From Methylobacterium sp. Leaf91 (GTDB lineage: Bacteria; Pseudomonadota; Alphaproteobacteria; Rhizobiales; Beijerinckiaceae), in NCBI RefSeq assembly GCF_001422815.1, contig NZ_LMMP01000045.1:64504-128503 (forward strand): a stretch of 64,000 nucleotides of DNA, written 5' to 3'. Below, piece by piece: positions 8,920-17,273 of the stretch; the stretch's first letter is position 1, and each line of letters starts with the position of its first letter. The notes under the pieces are model-generated. The model saw only the letters and a program-made list of their open reading frames with translations, did no database searches and was not told the origin of the DNA. The translations under genes were made by a program, and so were the position numbers.

Positions 8920-8979
8920 CGTGTCAGGTCTCCAGCCGCCCCGCCGGCGGCGTTCGAGGATAGAGCGGGAGGACAATGT

Positions 8980-9160
8980 CCCCTTCGGAAGGCAGGTCTC
9001 CTGGCTCGCGGGTCGTCCGGTCCTGCCGCCTTCCCGGATCGCTCCGGTGGCCGATGGCAGACCCGTCTCCGCTCACAGTTGCGGGGGCAGCTGCGGTTTC
9101 AGGCGCGAGCCCTCACCGCATTCCCTTTTCACCCCGTCGCCGGGGCACCGTCCGAACCTC
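8980..9160 (-). promoter_or_regulatory. Cobalamin (B12) riboswitch
   Basis: Read on the minus strand, this stretch has the conserved blocks of the cobalamin aptamer: GGGTGAAAAGGGAA (complement of about 9122-9135), GCAGCTGCCCCCGCAACTGT (about 9073-9092), the CGGGAAGGCGGC internal stem and the B12 box AGCCAGGAGACCTGCC (8991-9006). The closing stem P1 is visible as TTCGGA at 9151-9156 pairing with TCCGAA at 8984-8989. A GC-rich stem next to the cbtB ribosome-binding site could form the expression platform. It should switch off the whole cbt-cob operon when cobalamin is plentiful. Confidence 0.93.
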
Positions 9161-9198
9161 GCTTCTACGCGCTCGCGCGACCGCTGACAACGCGCCGC

Positions 9199-9219
9199 CA
9201 AAGCGTTTTACCGGCTTTG
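9199..9219. promoter_or_regulatory. Inverted repeat between riboswitch and cobU
   Basis: CAAAGC at 9199-9204 and GCTTTG at 9214-9219 form a 6-bp inverted repeat with a 9-nt spacer. It lies in the short divergent region between the riboswitch and cobU. It might be an operator for the divergent promoters; no known regulator consensus was recognised. Confidence 0.25.
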
Positions 9220-9252
9220 ACGGGGCAGGGCGGTTTCGCGCTAAAGGGAGCC

Positions 9253-9786
9253 ATGCGGCAGCCTTCTCCAAGAATGACACTGGTCCTCGGCGGCGCGCGC
9301 TCGGGCAAGAGCCTGCACGCGGAGCGCCTGATCGAAGCTTGCCCCGCGCCGTGGCTCTACCTCGCCACCGCGCAGGTCTGGGACGACGAGATGCGGGAGC
9401 GCGTCGCCCTTCACCGGTCGCGCCGCTCGGCGGATTGGATCACCCGGGACGTGCCGATCGATCTGGCCGAGGCCGTCGCTGCGGCGACAGAGCCGGTGCT
9501 CGTCGATTGCCTGACCCTGTGGCTGACCAACCTGATCCTGTCCGAGGCCGATATCGAGGCGGCGAGCGCTGCCCTGATCGAGGCCTGCGGCCGCGCGCCG
9601 GGGCCGGTGGTGCTCGTCGGCAACGAGGTCGGTCTCGGCATCGTGCCGGACAACGCGCTCGCCCGCCGCTTCCGCGACGCGGCCGGGCGACTGCACCAGC
9701 GCCTCGCCGCGCGGGCCGACCATGTGGTGTTCATGGTGGCGGGACTGCCGATGATCGTGAAACCCCAACCCGGAGCGAGCGCATGA
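9253..9786 (+). CDS. cobU: Adenosylcobinamide kinase / guanylyltransferase
   Basis: 177 aa (CobP in the aerobic nomenclature). The enzyme phosphorylates adenosylcobinamide and adds GMP from GTP during nucleotide-loop assembly. The P-loop GGARSGKS spans residues 13-20, the VDCLTLWLTN block is present, and the GNEVGLGIVPDNALAR motif is diagnostic. The ATG at 9253 follows AAAGGGAGCC; a second in-frame ATG at 9274 would also serve. It is transcribed divergently from the riboswitch operon and overlaps cobO by ATGA. Confidence 0.94.
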   Translation: MRQPSPRMTLVLGGARSGKSLHAERLIEACPAPWLYLATAQVWDDEMRERVALHRSRRSADWITRDVPIDLAEAVAAATEPVLVDCLTLWLTNLILSEADIEAASAALIEACGRAPGPVVLVGNEVGLGIVPDNALARRFRDAAGRLHQRLAARADHVVFMVAGLPMIVKPQPGASA

Positions 9787-10403
9787 ACGATCTGGAGATA
9801 AATGAGGCGGAGGCCGACCGTCACCGCGAGAAGATGGAGAAGCGCAAGGCCGTCCAGGACGCCGAGGTCGCGGCTAAGACGATCGAGAAAGGCCTCCTCA
9901 TCGTCAATACCGGCCCCGGCAAGGGCAAGACCACGGCCGGGCTCGGCCTCGTCCTGCGGGCGCTCGGCCATGGCTGGCGGGTCGGCGTGGTCCAGTTCAT
10001 CAAGGGGGGGTGGGATACGGGCGAGAAGCACGCGCTGAAGGCCTTCGGCGACCGGATCGAGTGGCATACGCTCGGGGAAGGCTTTACCTGGGAGACGCAG
10101 GACAAGGCCCGCGACATCGCGGCGGCCGAGCATGCCTGGGCCAAGGCCGAGGAGCTGATGGCCGACCCGACCATCCGCCTCGTCCTTCTCGACGAACTCA
10201 ACATCGCCCTGCGCTATGATTACCTGCCCATCGATGCCGTGGTGGCGGCTTTCCGGGCGCGACGGCCCGACCTCCACGTCATCGTCACCGGCCGCAACGC
10301 CAAGCCGGCCCTCATCCAGGCCGCCGACCTTGTCACCGAGATGGGCAGCGTGAAGCACCATTTCTCGGCCGGCGTGAAGGCGCAGGAGGGGATCGAGTTC
10401 TGA
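9783..10403 (+). CDS. cobO: Corrinoid adenosyltransferase CobO
   Basis: 206 aa of the CobA/CobO/BtuR family, which transfers the adenosyl group of ATP to Co(I) corrinoids. The P-loop is at residues 44-51 (GPGKGKTT), followed by VVQFIKGGW and VLLDELNIALRYDYLP, and the usual C-terminal EMGSVKHHF block. The ATG overlaps the cobU stop, so the two are co-translated. The next gene lies on the opposite strand. Confidence 0.95.
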   Translation: MNDLEINEAEADRHREKMEKRKAVQDAEVAAKTIEKGLLIVNTGPGKGKTTAGLGLVLRALGHGWRVGVVQFIKGGWDTGEKHALKAFGDRIEWHTLGEGFTWETQDKARDIAAAEHAWAKAEELMADPTIRLVLLDELNIALRYDYLPIDAVVAAFRARRPDLHVIVTGRNAKPALIQAADLVTEMGSVKHHFSAGVKAQEGIEF

Positions 10404-10416
10404 CTGCTGGGCGCGG

Positions 10417-11067
10417 TCAGGCCACGCCGCCGACTGGCTGATTCTCGTGGAGGACGAGCTTCAGCGTAGCGACGAAATCCTCCAGGGCGGCGGGATCAAG
10501 GTCTCGCTGCAGGGCCCCGTGGGCGACGGCGTTGCGCAGGCTCGCCATGGGGCGAAGCCGATCCGCCTCGTCGGGCGTTACGATGCCTTCGCCCGCGAGC
10601 TGTTCGATCAGCTGTGCGGACGATTGAGATTGCGACAGGCGGTCCGGGATCAAGGCCCGCCCGATGGCTTCGAAGGTCGACCAGCCGAGCAGCAGAGCGG
10701 CCTCCATCTGGCCGGCTGCGATGAGAGCCTCGACCTTCGCGATCGTGCGGTCAATGATGTCGGGCGTCACGCCGTCGATGGCGGGTACGCCGCCGCCGGA
10801 GCGAGCGTAGTAGATCCGAAGTTCCCAATCGGCGACACCGAGGAACCGGTCCGCGACTCTTTCCTGGCTTCCCGATCGCGAGCCATCCCGCACGATCTCG
10901 ATCGCGAGATTCTTGGGTTTTCCGAGCGCAATCGCGTCGGGAACGTAGTCGCCCATGAAGGATGGCAGAAGCTGGCGGGAAGGGTGAGTATAAACCTCGT
11001 AGCCGGCATCCATGAGTGTCGGGATGATAAGGTCGAGGACCGGCCGTTCTGGTTCCATGCCGCTCAT
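10417..11067 (-). CDS. PD-(D/E)XK (AHJR-like) nuclease-fold protein fused to a HEPN-like domain
   Basis: 216 aa. Residues about 10-90 resemble the REase_AHJR-like family (archaeal Holliday junction resolvase-like): a predicted helix, then GDYVPDAIA and a NLAIEIVRDG strand in the place of the usual E-x-K, so the catalytic lysine may be altered. Residues about 105-210 are helical and contain SLRNAVAHG, an R-x4-H HEPN signature found in many RNases and toxins. The ATG overlaps the stop of the rusA-like gene upstream (ATGA). The pair interrupts the cob cluster. Function is unknown; a nuclease or toxin/defence role is inference. Confidence 0.6.
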   Translation of the reverse strand: MSGMEPERPVLDLIIPTLMDAGYEVYTHPSRQLLPSFMGDYVPDAIALGKPKNLAIEIVRDGSRSGSQERVADRFLGVADWELRIYYARSGGGVPAIDGVTPDIIDRTIAKVEALIAAGQMEAALLLGWSTFEAIGRALIPDRLSQSQSSAQLIEQLAGEGIVTPDEADRLRPMASLRNAVAHGALQRDLDPAALEDFVATLKLVLHENQPVGGVA

Positions 11068-11477
11068 GCCAGTTCCTCGAATGGATCGTCCGAGAGCCTT
11101 ACGTATAAAATCGGCTTCTGTGCCGACAGTGCCGCCGCCAGGACGGGGCTCGGCTGCGTGAACGAAAACACCCGCTGCGGTTCGAACTTCTGGATGACCA
11201 CCCGTTCGATCTGAGACTCATCCATGTAGATGTGCTGGTTGAGGGCATCGGGAACCAGTTTGACGATATTGTCCACATCGCCCTGCACGGAGCCGACGGG
11301 GAAGTAGAACAGCGTCACGGCGAGTTTACCCTCGCAGGCGAAGTGATTCTCGGGCAAGGAGCCGTCGCTTGCCGCTCGGACCTTCTGCTTCCATTGCGAT
11401 TTGGAACTCGGTCGGGCCGCTTGGAACGAGACCGGTGTGCCGCTGACGAGGAACTCGATGGGAAAGATGAGCTCCAC
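11064..11477 (-). CDS. RusA-family crossover junction endonuclease-like protein
   Basis: 137 aa from a GTG at 11477 (VELIFPIEFL). The RusA core is clear: VSFQAARPSSKSQW, then DVDNIVKLVPDALN and IYMDESQIERV, where the aspartates of D-x-D-N and M-D-E match the metal site of RusA Holliday junction resolvases. The GTG was chosen because it begins the first predicted strand and has AGGCG 7 nt upstream; the frame is open further upstream, but there it faces the opposite-strand gene. RusA genes are often phage-borne, but no other phage genes are near. The base composition looks less GC-rich than the flanking cob genes. Confidence 0.75.
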   Translation of the reverse strand: MELIFPIEFLVSGTPVSFQAARPSSKSQWKQKVRAASDGSLPENHFACEGKLAVTLFYFPVGSVQGDVDNIVKLVPDALNQHIYMDESQIERVVIQKFEPQRVFSFTQPSPVLAAALSAQKPILYVRLSDDPFEELA

Positions 11478-11517
11478 GAGAGATCGCCTAGCGTCGCGGG
11501 CTTCGGTCCCGCAACTT

Positions 11518-12291
11518 ATGCACGGCTTCGTCAACGTGTATAGGGTATCGCGGAATCTCCCTTGGGTTGTGTTCCGTCGCGGCTTCCGACGCTGCCTCGT
11601 TCCGCTCACGCTTCTTCTGTCCGGTGCCGGTGCGGCCTCCGCGGAGTCCATCACATCCTGGCCGGACACCTATCTCGCCCGCGTCGAGGCGCTGGCGGTG
11701 ATGGAGGGGCTCAATGCGCGGCTCCTGGCGAGCCGCAGCGCCACCGCGACCCTCGAAGGCTGGTGCTTCGAGCACGGCATGGCGACGGACCCGCGGCTCA
11801 CGGCGACCCTCCTGCGCGATGTGGACAAGCCCGCCTCGGAAGAGACGCGCCGCCGCCTCGCCGCCGGACCCGAAACCGTCCTGAAATATCGCCGGGTCCG
11901 GCTCGCCTGCGGGAATCACGTTCTGTCGGAGGCCGACAATTGGTACGTGCCGGAGCGACTGAACCCGGAGATGAACCGCCTGCTGGAGACGACCGATACA
12001 CCCTTTGGCAGGGCGGTCCAGGCGCTGGGCACCACCCGCCAGACCATCGGGGCGGACCGTCTCTGGCAGCCTCTGCCGCCCGGTTGGGACCAAGCGGCCC
12101 CGCCCGATCCCGCCTGCGCGCCGCTCGCGATTCCGGACCGGCTGTTCAGCCATCGGGCCGTCCTGTTCACGGCCGAGCGGGTGCCGTTCTCGGAGGTCGT
12201 CGAGACCTACGCCTCCGCCATCCTCGATTTCCGCCGGGCCGCGCGGCCTCTCGATACCGCCTGCGTCGCCGGCCCGCCGTCGCGGCCCTGA
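11518..12291 (+). CDS. Secreted chorismate-lyase-like (UbiC/UTRA fold) protein
   Basis: 257 aa. An N-terminal signal peptide (RRCLVPLTLLLSGAGAASA) is followed by a domain resembling UbiC: an N-terminal helical region, a strand VLKYRRVRLACGNHVLSEA, a TDTPFGRAVQ segment like the TPLGR of chorismate lyase, and a C-terminal HRAVLFTAERVPFSEVVETY. UbiC makes 4-hydroxybenzoate from chorismate in the cytoplasm, so export suggests another ligand or role. The start is uncertain: ATG 11518 or GTG 11569, neither with a clear ribosome-binding site. It diverges from the rusA-like gene. Confidence 0.6.
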   Translation: MHGFVNVYRVSRNLPWVVFRRGFRRCLVPLTLLLSGAGAASAESITSWPDTYLARVEALAVMEGLNARLLASRSATATLEGWCFEHGMATDPRLTATLLRDVDKPASEETRRRLAAGPETVLKYRRVRLACGNHVLSEADNWYVPERLNPEMNRLLETTDTPFGRAVQALGTTRQTIGADRLWQPLPPGWDQAAPPDPACAPLAIPDRLFSHRAVLFTAERVPFSEVVETYASAILDFRRAARPLDTACVAGPPSRP

Positions 12292-12348
12292 CGCGGTCGT
12301 GCTAGGGCTCGCCGACACCCCTCGGCACACCGGACGAGACCCGATCGC

Positions 12349-13809
12349 ATGACCGCCCGCGCCTTCATGATCCAGGGCACCGGCTCGGATGTCGGTAAGT
12401 CGCTGATCGTGGCCGGCCTGTGCCGCGCCTTCACGCGGCGCGGCCTCGCCGTGCGGCCGTTCAAGCCGCAGAACATGTCCAACAACGCGGCCGTTACCGC
12501 CGATGGCGGCGAGATCGGCCGGGCCCAGGCGCTGCAGGCGCGGGCCTGCGGGGTGGCGCCCTCCATCCACATGAACCCGGTCCTGCTGAAGCCCCAGAGC
12601 GAGACCGGCTCGCAGGTGGTGGTGCAGGGCCGGATGGTCGGCACCGCGAAGGCGCGAGATTACCAGGCCTGGAAGCCGCGTCTCCTGGCCTCCGTGCTCG
12701 AAAGTTTTGATCATCTGAAGGGCCAGGCCGACCTCGTCATCGTGGAGGGCGCCGGCTCGGCCTCCGAGGTCAACCTCCGCCGGGGCGACATCGCCAATAT
12801 GGGTTTCGCGCGGGCCACCGACACGCCCGTGATCCTGCTCGGCGACATCGACCGGGGCGGCGTCATCGCCAGCCTCGTCGGAACCAAGGCGGTGATCGCG
12901 CGCGAGGATGCGGCGATGATCGTGGGCTTCCTCGTCAACCGGTTTCGCGGCGACCCGAGCCTGTTCGCCGACGGCATGGAGATCGTTGCCACGGCCACCG
13001 GATGGCCCGCCCTTGGGCTCGTGCCGCATTTCCCCGAGGCCGCGCGCCTGCCCGCCGAGGATGCGCTGGGGCTCGCCGGTTCCGCCTCCTCCGGCCGGAC
13101 GCGCATTCGCGTCGCGGTGCCGGTCCTGCCGCGCATCGCCAATTTCGACGACCTCGATCCGCTACGGGCGGAGCCGGAGGTGGAGGTCGTGCTGGTCCGG
13201 CCCGGCGAGGCGATTCCGGGCGACGTCGCCCTCGTCCTGCTGCCGGGCTCGAAGACCACGATCGACGATCTCGACGCCCTCCGTCGCGAGGGCTGGGACG
13301 TCGACATCCGCGCGCATCTGCGCCGGGGCGGCCACGTGCTCGGCCTCTGCGGCGGCTACCAGATGCTCGGCCGCACCTTGAGCGATCCGCACGGGATCGA
13401 GGGCGAGCCGCGCAGCGTCGCCGGGCTCGGCCTGCTGGAGGTCGATACGGTGATGACCCCGCTGAAGCGCCTCGAGGCGGTGAGCGGGCGGAGCCTCGCC
13501 GACGACCTGCCGTTCAGCGGCTACGAGATGCATGTCGGCGACACGGCCGGTGTGGACACCGTGACGCCGCTTCTGCGCTTCGCCGATGGACGGGTGGACG
13601 GTGCGGTCTCTGGCGACGGGCGGGTCTGCGGCACCTACGTTCACGGCCTCTTCGCCGACGACCGGCAGCGGGCCGCCTGGCTCGCGCGCCTGGGAGCGGC
13701 CTCCGACGGTCATTCCTACGAGGGCGAGGTCGAACGTGTCCTCGATGCCCTCGCGCGCCATGTCGAGGCGCATGTCGATTGCGACCGACTGTTCGCCTTG
13801 GCGCGCTAG
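12349..13809 (+). CDS. cobQ: Cobyric acid synthase
   Basis: 486 aa. The enzyme amidates four side chains of adenosylcobyrinic acid a,c-diamide using glutamine and ATP. The N-terminal dethiobiotin-synthetase-like domain has [10 protein letters not shown] at residues 9-18 and [11 protein letters not shown]. The C-terminal type I glutamine amidotransferase has its nucleophile in [10 protein letters not shown] near residue 334, and the HGLF motif near the end. Length is normal. It is separated from cobU-cobO by the nuclease pair and the UbiC-like gene. Confidence 0.96.
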   Translation: MTARAFMIQGTGSDVGKSLIVAGLCRAFTRRGLAVRPFKPQNMSNNAAVTADGGEIGRAQALQARACGVAPSIHMNPVLLKPQSETGSQVVVQGRMVGTAKARDYQAWKPRLLASVLESFDHLKGQADLVIVEGAGSASEVNLRRGDIANMGFARATDTPVILLGDIDRGGVIASLVGTKAVIAREDAAMIVGFLVNRFRGDPSLFADGMEIVATATGWPALGLVPHFPEAARLPAEDALGLAGSASSGRTRIRVAVPVLPRIANFDDLDPLRAEPEVEVVLVRPGEAIPGDVALVLLPGSKTTIDDLDALRREGWDVDIRAHLRRGGHVLGLCGGYQMLGRTLSDPHGIEGEPRSVAGLGLLEVDTVMTPLKRLEAVSGRSLADDLPFSGYEMHVGDTAGVDTVTPLLRFADGRVDGAVSGDGRVCGTYVHGLFADDRQRAAWLARLGAASDGHSYEGEVERVLDALARHVEAHVDCDRLFALAR

Positions 13810-14098
13810 CAGTTCCTCGACATAGGCTCGGGCTCGACCGATCGGGCTCCCGCGCGAGGCACGAACCATGAGGAAGTAGCCCATGACGCCGTTGCCGCCG
13901 GAGGTCGACGCGCATCACTCGTGAGACGGGGCCGAGCTCCTGGCTGCCCACCGTGGTGCTGCCCGGCCCCGCGCTTGAAACTCGCCTGTAGGGCGAGCTT
14001 GATAGTCGTGGTTGTGTCCGCCCTGTGCCGGGATGCCGTCCGCCGCAGCGTCGCCGCGCCGGTCGTCGCCCCACACGCCGCCTGAACGACAAAGGCTG
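13810..14098. other. Intergenic region after cobQ
   Basis: About 290 bp between the cobQ stop and the convergent DUF3616 gene. No convincing ORF, tRNA or strong terminator was seen. Translation in all frames gives only short low-quality peptides. Confidence 0.5.
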
Positions 14099-15166
14099 TC
14101 AGGGAAGTTTGTATTCGAGCGGTCCGCCATCCTTGACGCTGTCGAACATCACCAGGATGCGCTTGTCGCCCAGCACAGCGACGCCCTCCGCCTTGGCTCC
14201 CTTTTCCGCCCCGGTGAGACGGCCGATCGGCTCGAGCTTCGCGTTGGTGGTGGCCCCGGCCGCGAACAGGCTGTAGGGCACGTCGGTCTGTCCCTGAGCC
14301 GGCCCGGTGAGGACGAGGAGCCGCCCGTCGGGCAGGATGGCGAGATCGCGGATCCCGGCCCCACGCCCGACCATGAGGGGGATCACCTGAGGGGCAGCCA
14401 TGAGCGACTCGTGCCCCTGGGCGAACAAAGCCCCGACATCCGCCTCGACGATGAAGGTCTTGCCGTCATGGGACGGTGCGCGCAGCCCGGCGAACAGGCG
14501 CGTTCCATCGACGGCGACGCCCTCGATATTGAGGCCGTTGGGCGTAGCGTCGCCGTCATCGGTCTGGAGATCCTGCGTGTAGTAGGCGCTGACGGTTTCT
14601 GCCAGGCCGAGGGCGTCACCGAGGCGGTAGGTGGTCTCGACTGCACTCGGTCCCACCGGCTCGCCGGCCGCGTCGACCTTGATGCGCGCCAGCACGAAGG
14701 TGGAGAGCTTGAACTTCGCCTTGCCGCGCGAGCAGCCATGCGAACCGACCACGTAGAAATACGGGGCGGCATAGGCGACGCCTTCGCCGTCGAGATCGTC
14801 GAACTTGCCCTCGCCGCCCGAGCATCCGTTCTTCGAGGGCGGGGTTCCCAGCGTGTTCGGGCTCGGTCCGCCGCCGACGAGGTCGATATCGGCACCGGGC
14901 GTGATCGTGTGCCCGTCGATGGTGATGAATTGCGCGCCGGTATTCTCGTCGTTGACCACGAGGCACCGGCGTTTGCCCTCCCGTGGGGGCATGCAGGCGA
15001 TGCCGCTGATGTCCTTGGCGGGCTTGCCGTCCTTGCCTTTCAGGCCGGACGTCATCGTGTAGGGCGGATCGACGGGCACGAGGTCGTGCTGGGCTCCCCC
15101 CGCTGCCAAGGCCGGCGCGGCGGCTCCGTGAAGGAGGAGCATCGCCAGAAGACCAGTCCGTGTCAT
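14099..15166 (-). CDS. Exported DUF3616 protein
   Basis: 355 aa from the ATG at 15166, beginning with a signal peptide (LLAMLLLHGAAAPALA). The mature part matches DUF3616, a predicted beta-propeller domain of unknown function, with DISGIAC, an EGVAYAAPYFYVVGSHGCSRGK block, NGLNIEGVAVDG and IRDLAILPDGRLLVL. It probably acts in the periplasm. It lies between cobQ and cobD but shows no link to cobalamin. It ends facing cobQ. Confidence 0.82.
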   Translation of the reverse strand: MTRTGLLAMLLLHGAAAPALAAGGAQHDLVPVDPPYTMTSGLKGKDGKPAKDISGIACMPPREGKRRCLVVNDENTGAQFITIDGHTITPGADIDLVGGGPSPNTLGTPPSKNGCSGGEGKFDDLDGEGVAYAAPYFYVVGSHGCSRGKAKFKLSTFVLARIKVDAAGEPVGPSAVETTYRLGDALGLAETVSAYYTQDLQTDDGDATPNGLNIEGVAVDGTRLFAGLRAPSHDGKTFIVEADVGALFAQGHESLMAAPQVIPLMVGRGAGIRDLAILPDGRLLVLTGPAQGQTDVPYSLFAAGATTNAKLEPIGRLTGAEKGAKAEGVAVLGDKRILVMFDSVKDGGPLEYKLP

Positions 15167-15200
15167 TGCCGCGTGCCCCTTCGAATGTCGGTGATCGGAA

Positions 15201-16202
15201 TTACGGAAAAATAACTTTGAGTATCGATGCGCCAAGGACGACACATCCGAAAAGCAGCGCGCAGGCGATGCGATACAGGGCCAACGCCCGCTCCACATCA
15301 TGAGGGCCCGCCTTCGCCCGTCCGTCGCCCATCCAGGAATCGTCGACGATCTCGGAGCCGTACATGCGCGGCCCCGCCAGCCTCAGGCCGAGCGCACCCG
15401 CCATTGCGGCCTCGGGCCAGCCGGCATTGGGCGAGCGATGCCGGCCCGCATCGCGCCGGACCGCCCGGTACGCACCCGCCGCGGAGGCGCCGGGATGGAG
15501 GAGGGCGGCCGCCGCGATCAGCCCCGCCGAGAGCCGAGAGGCCGGGAGGTTGACGAGGTCGTCGAGGCGGGCCGAGGCCCAGCCATAGGATTCGTGGCGG
15601 GGCGTGCGATGGCCGATCATGCTGTCGGCAGTGTTGATCGCCTTGTAGAGCGCGCCCCCCGGCAGGCCGCCGATCCCGATCCAGAACGCGGGCGCCACGA
15701 TGCCGTCGGAGAAGTTTTCCGATAGGCTCTCGATGGCGGCGCGGCAGATGCCGGCTTCGTCGAGGCTCTCCGGGTTGCGCCCCACGATCATTGCGACTTC
15801 GCGCCGCCCGCCAGCCAGCCCCTCGGAGCGGAGCGCCGAAGAGACACGGCCGACATGATCGTGGAGGCTGCGCTGCGCCGGCAGGGACGCGCAGACGAGG
15901 CCGAGCAGGATCACGGCAGGCAGGTGACCGGACGCGGCGGCCAGCGTCGTCGCCCCGATCGATACCGCCCCGACGACCGCCAGGAGGGCGAGAAGGCCGA
16001 CGATCCCGGCCGCGCGCCGTCTCGCCTCGCTGCCCGTATTGAGGGACCGGTCGAGCCGGGCGATCACCCAGCCGATCCAGGTGACAGGATGGCCCAGCGC
16101 CCTGTAGAGCCGGTCCGGATAGCCAGCCGCCGCCTCGATGGCGAGGGCGAGGCCCAACACCACGAGCGTATCCGGCGGATGGAAGAGAGCGGTCCAGGTC
16201 AT
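15201..16202 (-). CDS. cobD: Adenosylcobinamide-phosphate synthase (CobD/CbiB)
   Basis: 333 aa, integral membrane protein of the CbiB family, which attaches aminopropanol (or its phosphate) to adenosylcobyric acid. Hallmarks are GYPDRLYRALGHPVTWIG, IVGRNPESLDEAGICRAAIE, SENFSDGIVAPAFW, YKAINTADSMIGHR and FGWA-like YGWASARLDD. The ATG at 16202 (MTWTALFHPP) was chosen because it precedes the first helix and avoids overlap with the divergent cobC; upstream ATGs would overlap cobC. No strong ribosome-binding site is visible for it. Confidence 0.92.
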   Translation of the reverse strand: MTWTALFHPPDTLVVLGLALAIEAAAGYPDRLYRALGHPVTWIGWVIARLDRSLNTGSEARRRAAGIVGLLALLAVVGAVSIGATTLAAASGHLPAVILLGLVCASLPAQRSLHDHVGRVSSALRSEGLAGGRREVAMIVGRNPESLDEAGICRAAIESLSENFSDGIVAPAFWIGIGGLPGGALYKAINTADSMIGHRTPRHESYGWASARLDDLVNLPASRLSAGLIAAAALLHPGASAAGAYRAVRRDAGRHRSPNAGWPEAAMAGALGLRLAGPRMYGSEIVDDSWMGDGRAKAGPHDVERALALYRIACALLFGCVVLGASILKVIFP

Positions 16203-16253
16203 CGGTTCGCGGAGGGTATCCAGGCTGGTGAGCGGGAGCGCGACGGAGGCCCG

Positions 16254-17273
16254 ATGAGCGGAAGCGAGGAGGCGGGCGAGGGGATTCGGCCTATCGTCCA
16301 TGGCGGCGATCTCGACGCCGCCGGGGCGCTGTTCCCGCACGCCGAACGGCCTTGGATCGACCTCTCCACCGGGATCAATCCGGTCCCGTATCCTTGTCCG
16401 CCGTTGGACGCCAGCACGTTCCGGCGGCTTCCCTCACGTGCCGACCTCCACGCTCTGCTCGCCGCCGCCTCCCGCGCCTATGGCGTCGTCGATCCGGACC
16501 ATCTGGTCGCGGCGCCCGGCACGCAGATCCTCATCGAGACGCTGCCTCGCCTGAGGCCCCCTTCGCGCGTGGCCGTCATCGGCCCGACCTATGCCGAGCA
16601 CGAGGCAGCCTGGCTCCGGGGTGGCCACGCGGTGGCGACGGTGACCGATCCGGCGCAGGCCGAGGGGGCGGACGTCGTTGTCGTGGTCAACCCCAACAAT
16701 CCCGATGGCCGGACCTGGGAGGCCTCCACCCTCCTCGATCTCGCGGGACGCCTTGCACGGCGCGGCGGGTGGCTCGTCGTGGACGAGGCCTTCATCGATC
16801 TCGAAAAAGTCGAATCCGTTGCGCCCCGTGTGGGGCCGGGGCTGATCGTGCTGCGCTCCTTCGGCAAGACTTATGGCCTCGCCGGCATCCGTCTCGGCTT
16901 CTCCCTCACCGAACCGGCGCTCGCCCGGCGGATCGCGCAGGCGCTGGGACCCTGGGCGGTGCCGGGGCCGGCGCTCGCCATCGGCCGCGCGGCCTTGGCC
17001 GACACGCCATGGCTGTACGAGGCCGCCCTTGCGCGCCACGCCGATGCATCGCGTCTCGACCGGCTTCTGGCCTGTCGGGGAGGGCGTGTCGTCGGCGGCA
17101 CCTGCCTGTTCCGCACGGCCGCGTTCGACGATGCGCCGGGCCTGTTCCGGCGCCTCGGCGAGGCGGGCATCTATGTCCGCCGGTTCGAGGCCAACCCGCG
17201 ATGGCTACGTTTCGGCCTGCCGGCGGACAAGGACGAATGGTGCCGCCTGTCCCGCGTGCTCAAACCCGCCTGA
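16254..17273 (+). CDS. cobC: Threonine-phosphate decarboxylase CobC
   Basis: 339 aa, a fold-type I PLP enzyme that decarboxylates L-threonine-O-3-phosphate to aminopropanol phosphate, the linker used by CobD. Visible sites are NPNNPDG (146-152), VVDEAF (175-180) and the PLP lysine K205 in SFGKTYGLAG. The N-terminus has HGGDLDAA and the DLSTGINP motif typical of CobC/CobD decarboxylases. The ATG at 16254 follows CGGAGG. It diverges from cobD by 51 bp. Confidence 0.93.
   Translation: MSGSEEAGEGIRPIVHGGDLDAAGALFPHAERPWIDLSTGINPVPYPCPPLDASTFRRLPSRADLHALLAAASRAYGVVDPDHLVAAPGTQILIETLPRLRPPSRVAVIGPTYAEHEAAWLRGGHAVATVTDPAQAEGADVVVVVNPNNPDGRTWEASTLLDLAGRLARRGGWLVVDEAFIDLEKVESVAPRVGPGLIVLRSFGKTYGLAGIRLGFSLTEPALARRIAQALGPWAVPGPALAIGRAALADTPWLYEAALARHADASRLDRLLACRGGRVVGGTCLFRTAAFDDAPGLFRRLGEAGIYVRRFEANPRWLRFGLPADKDEWCRLSRVLKPA

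Noticed and set aside
8746-9252. Upstream extension of the cobU frame
   Set aside because: It runs through cbtB and the riboswitch with no homology; the kinase begins at the ATG at 9253 behind a ribosome-binding site.
11478-11669. N-terminal extension of the RusA-like protein
   Set aside because: Residues before the GTG at 11477 are Arg-rich, lie opposite the signal-peptide region of the next gene, and have no RusA homology.
13810-14098. Possible remnant of a transposase or lost gene after cobQ
   Set aside because: Fragments such as TTTIKLALQASF gave a faint impression of mobile-element protein, but no frame is long enough and no terminal repeats were found.
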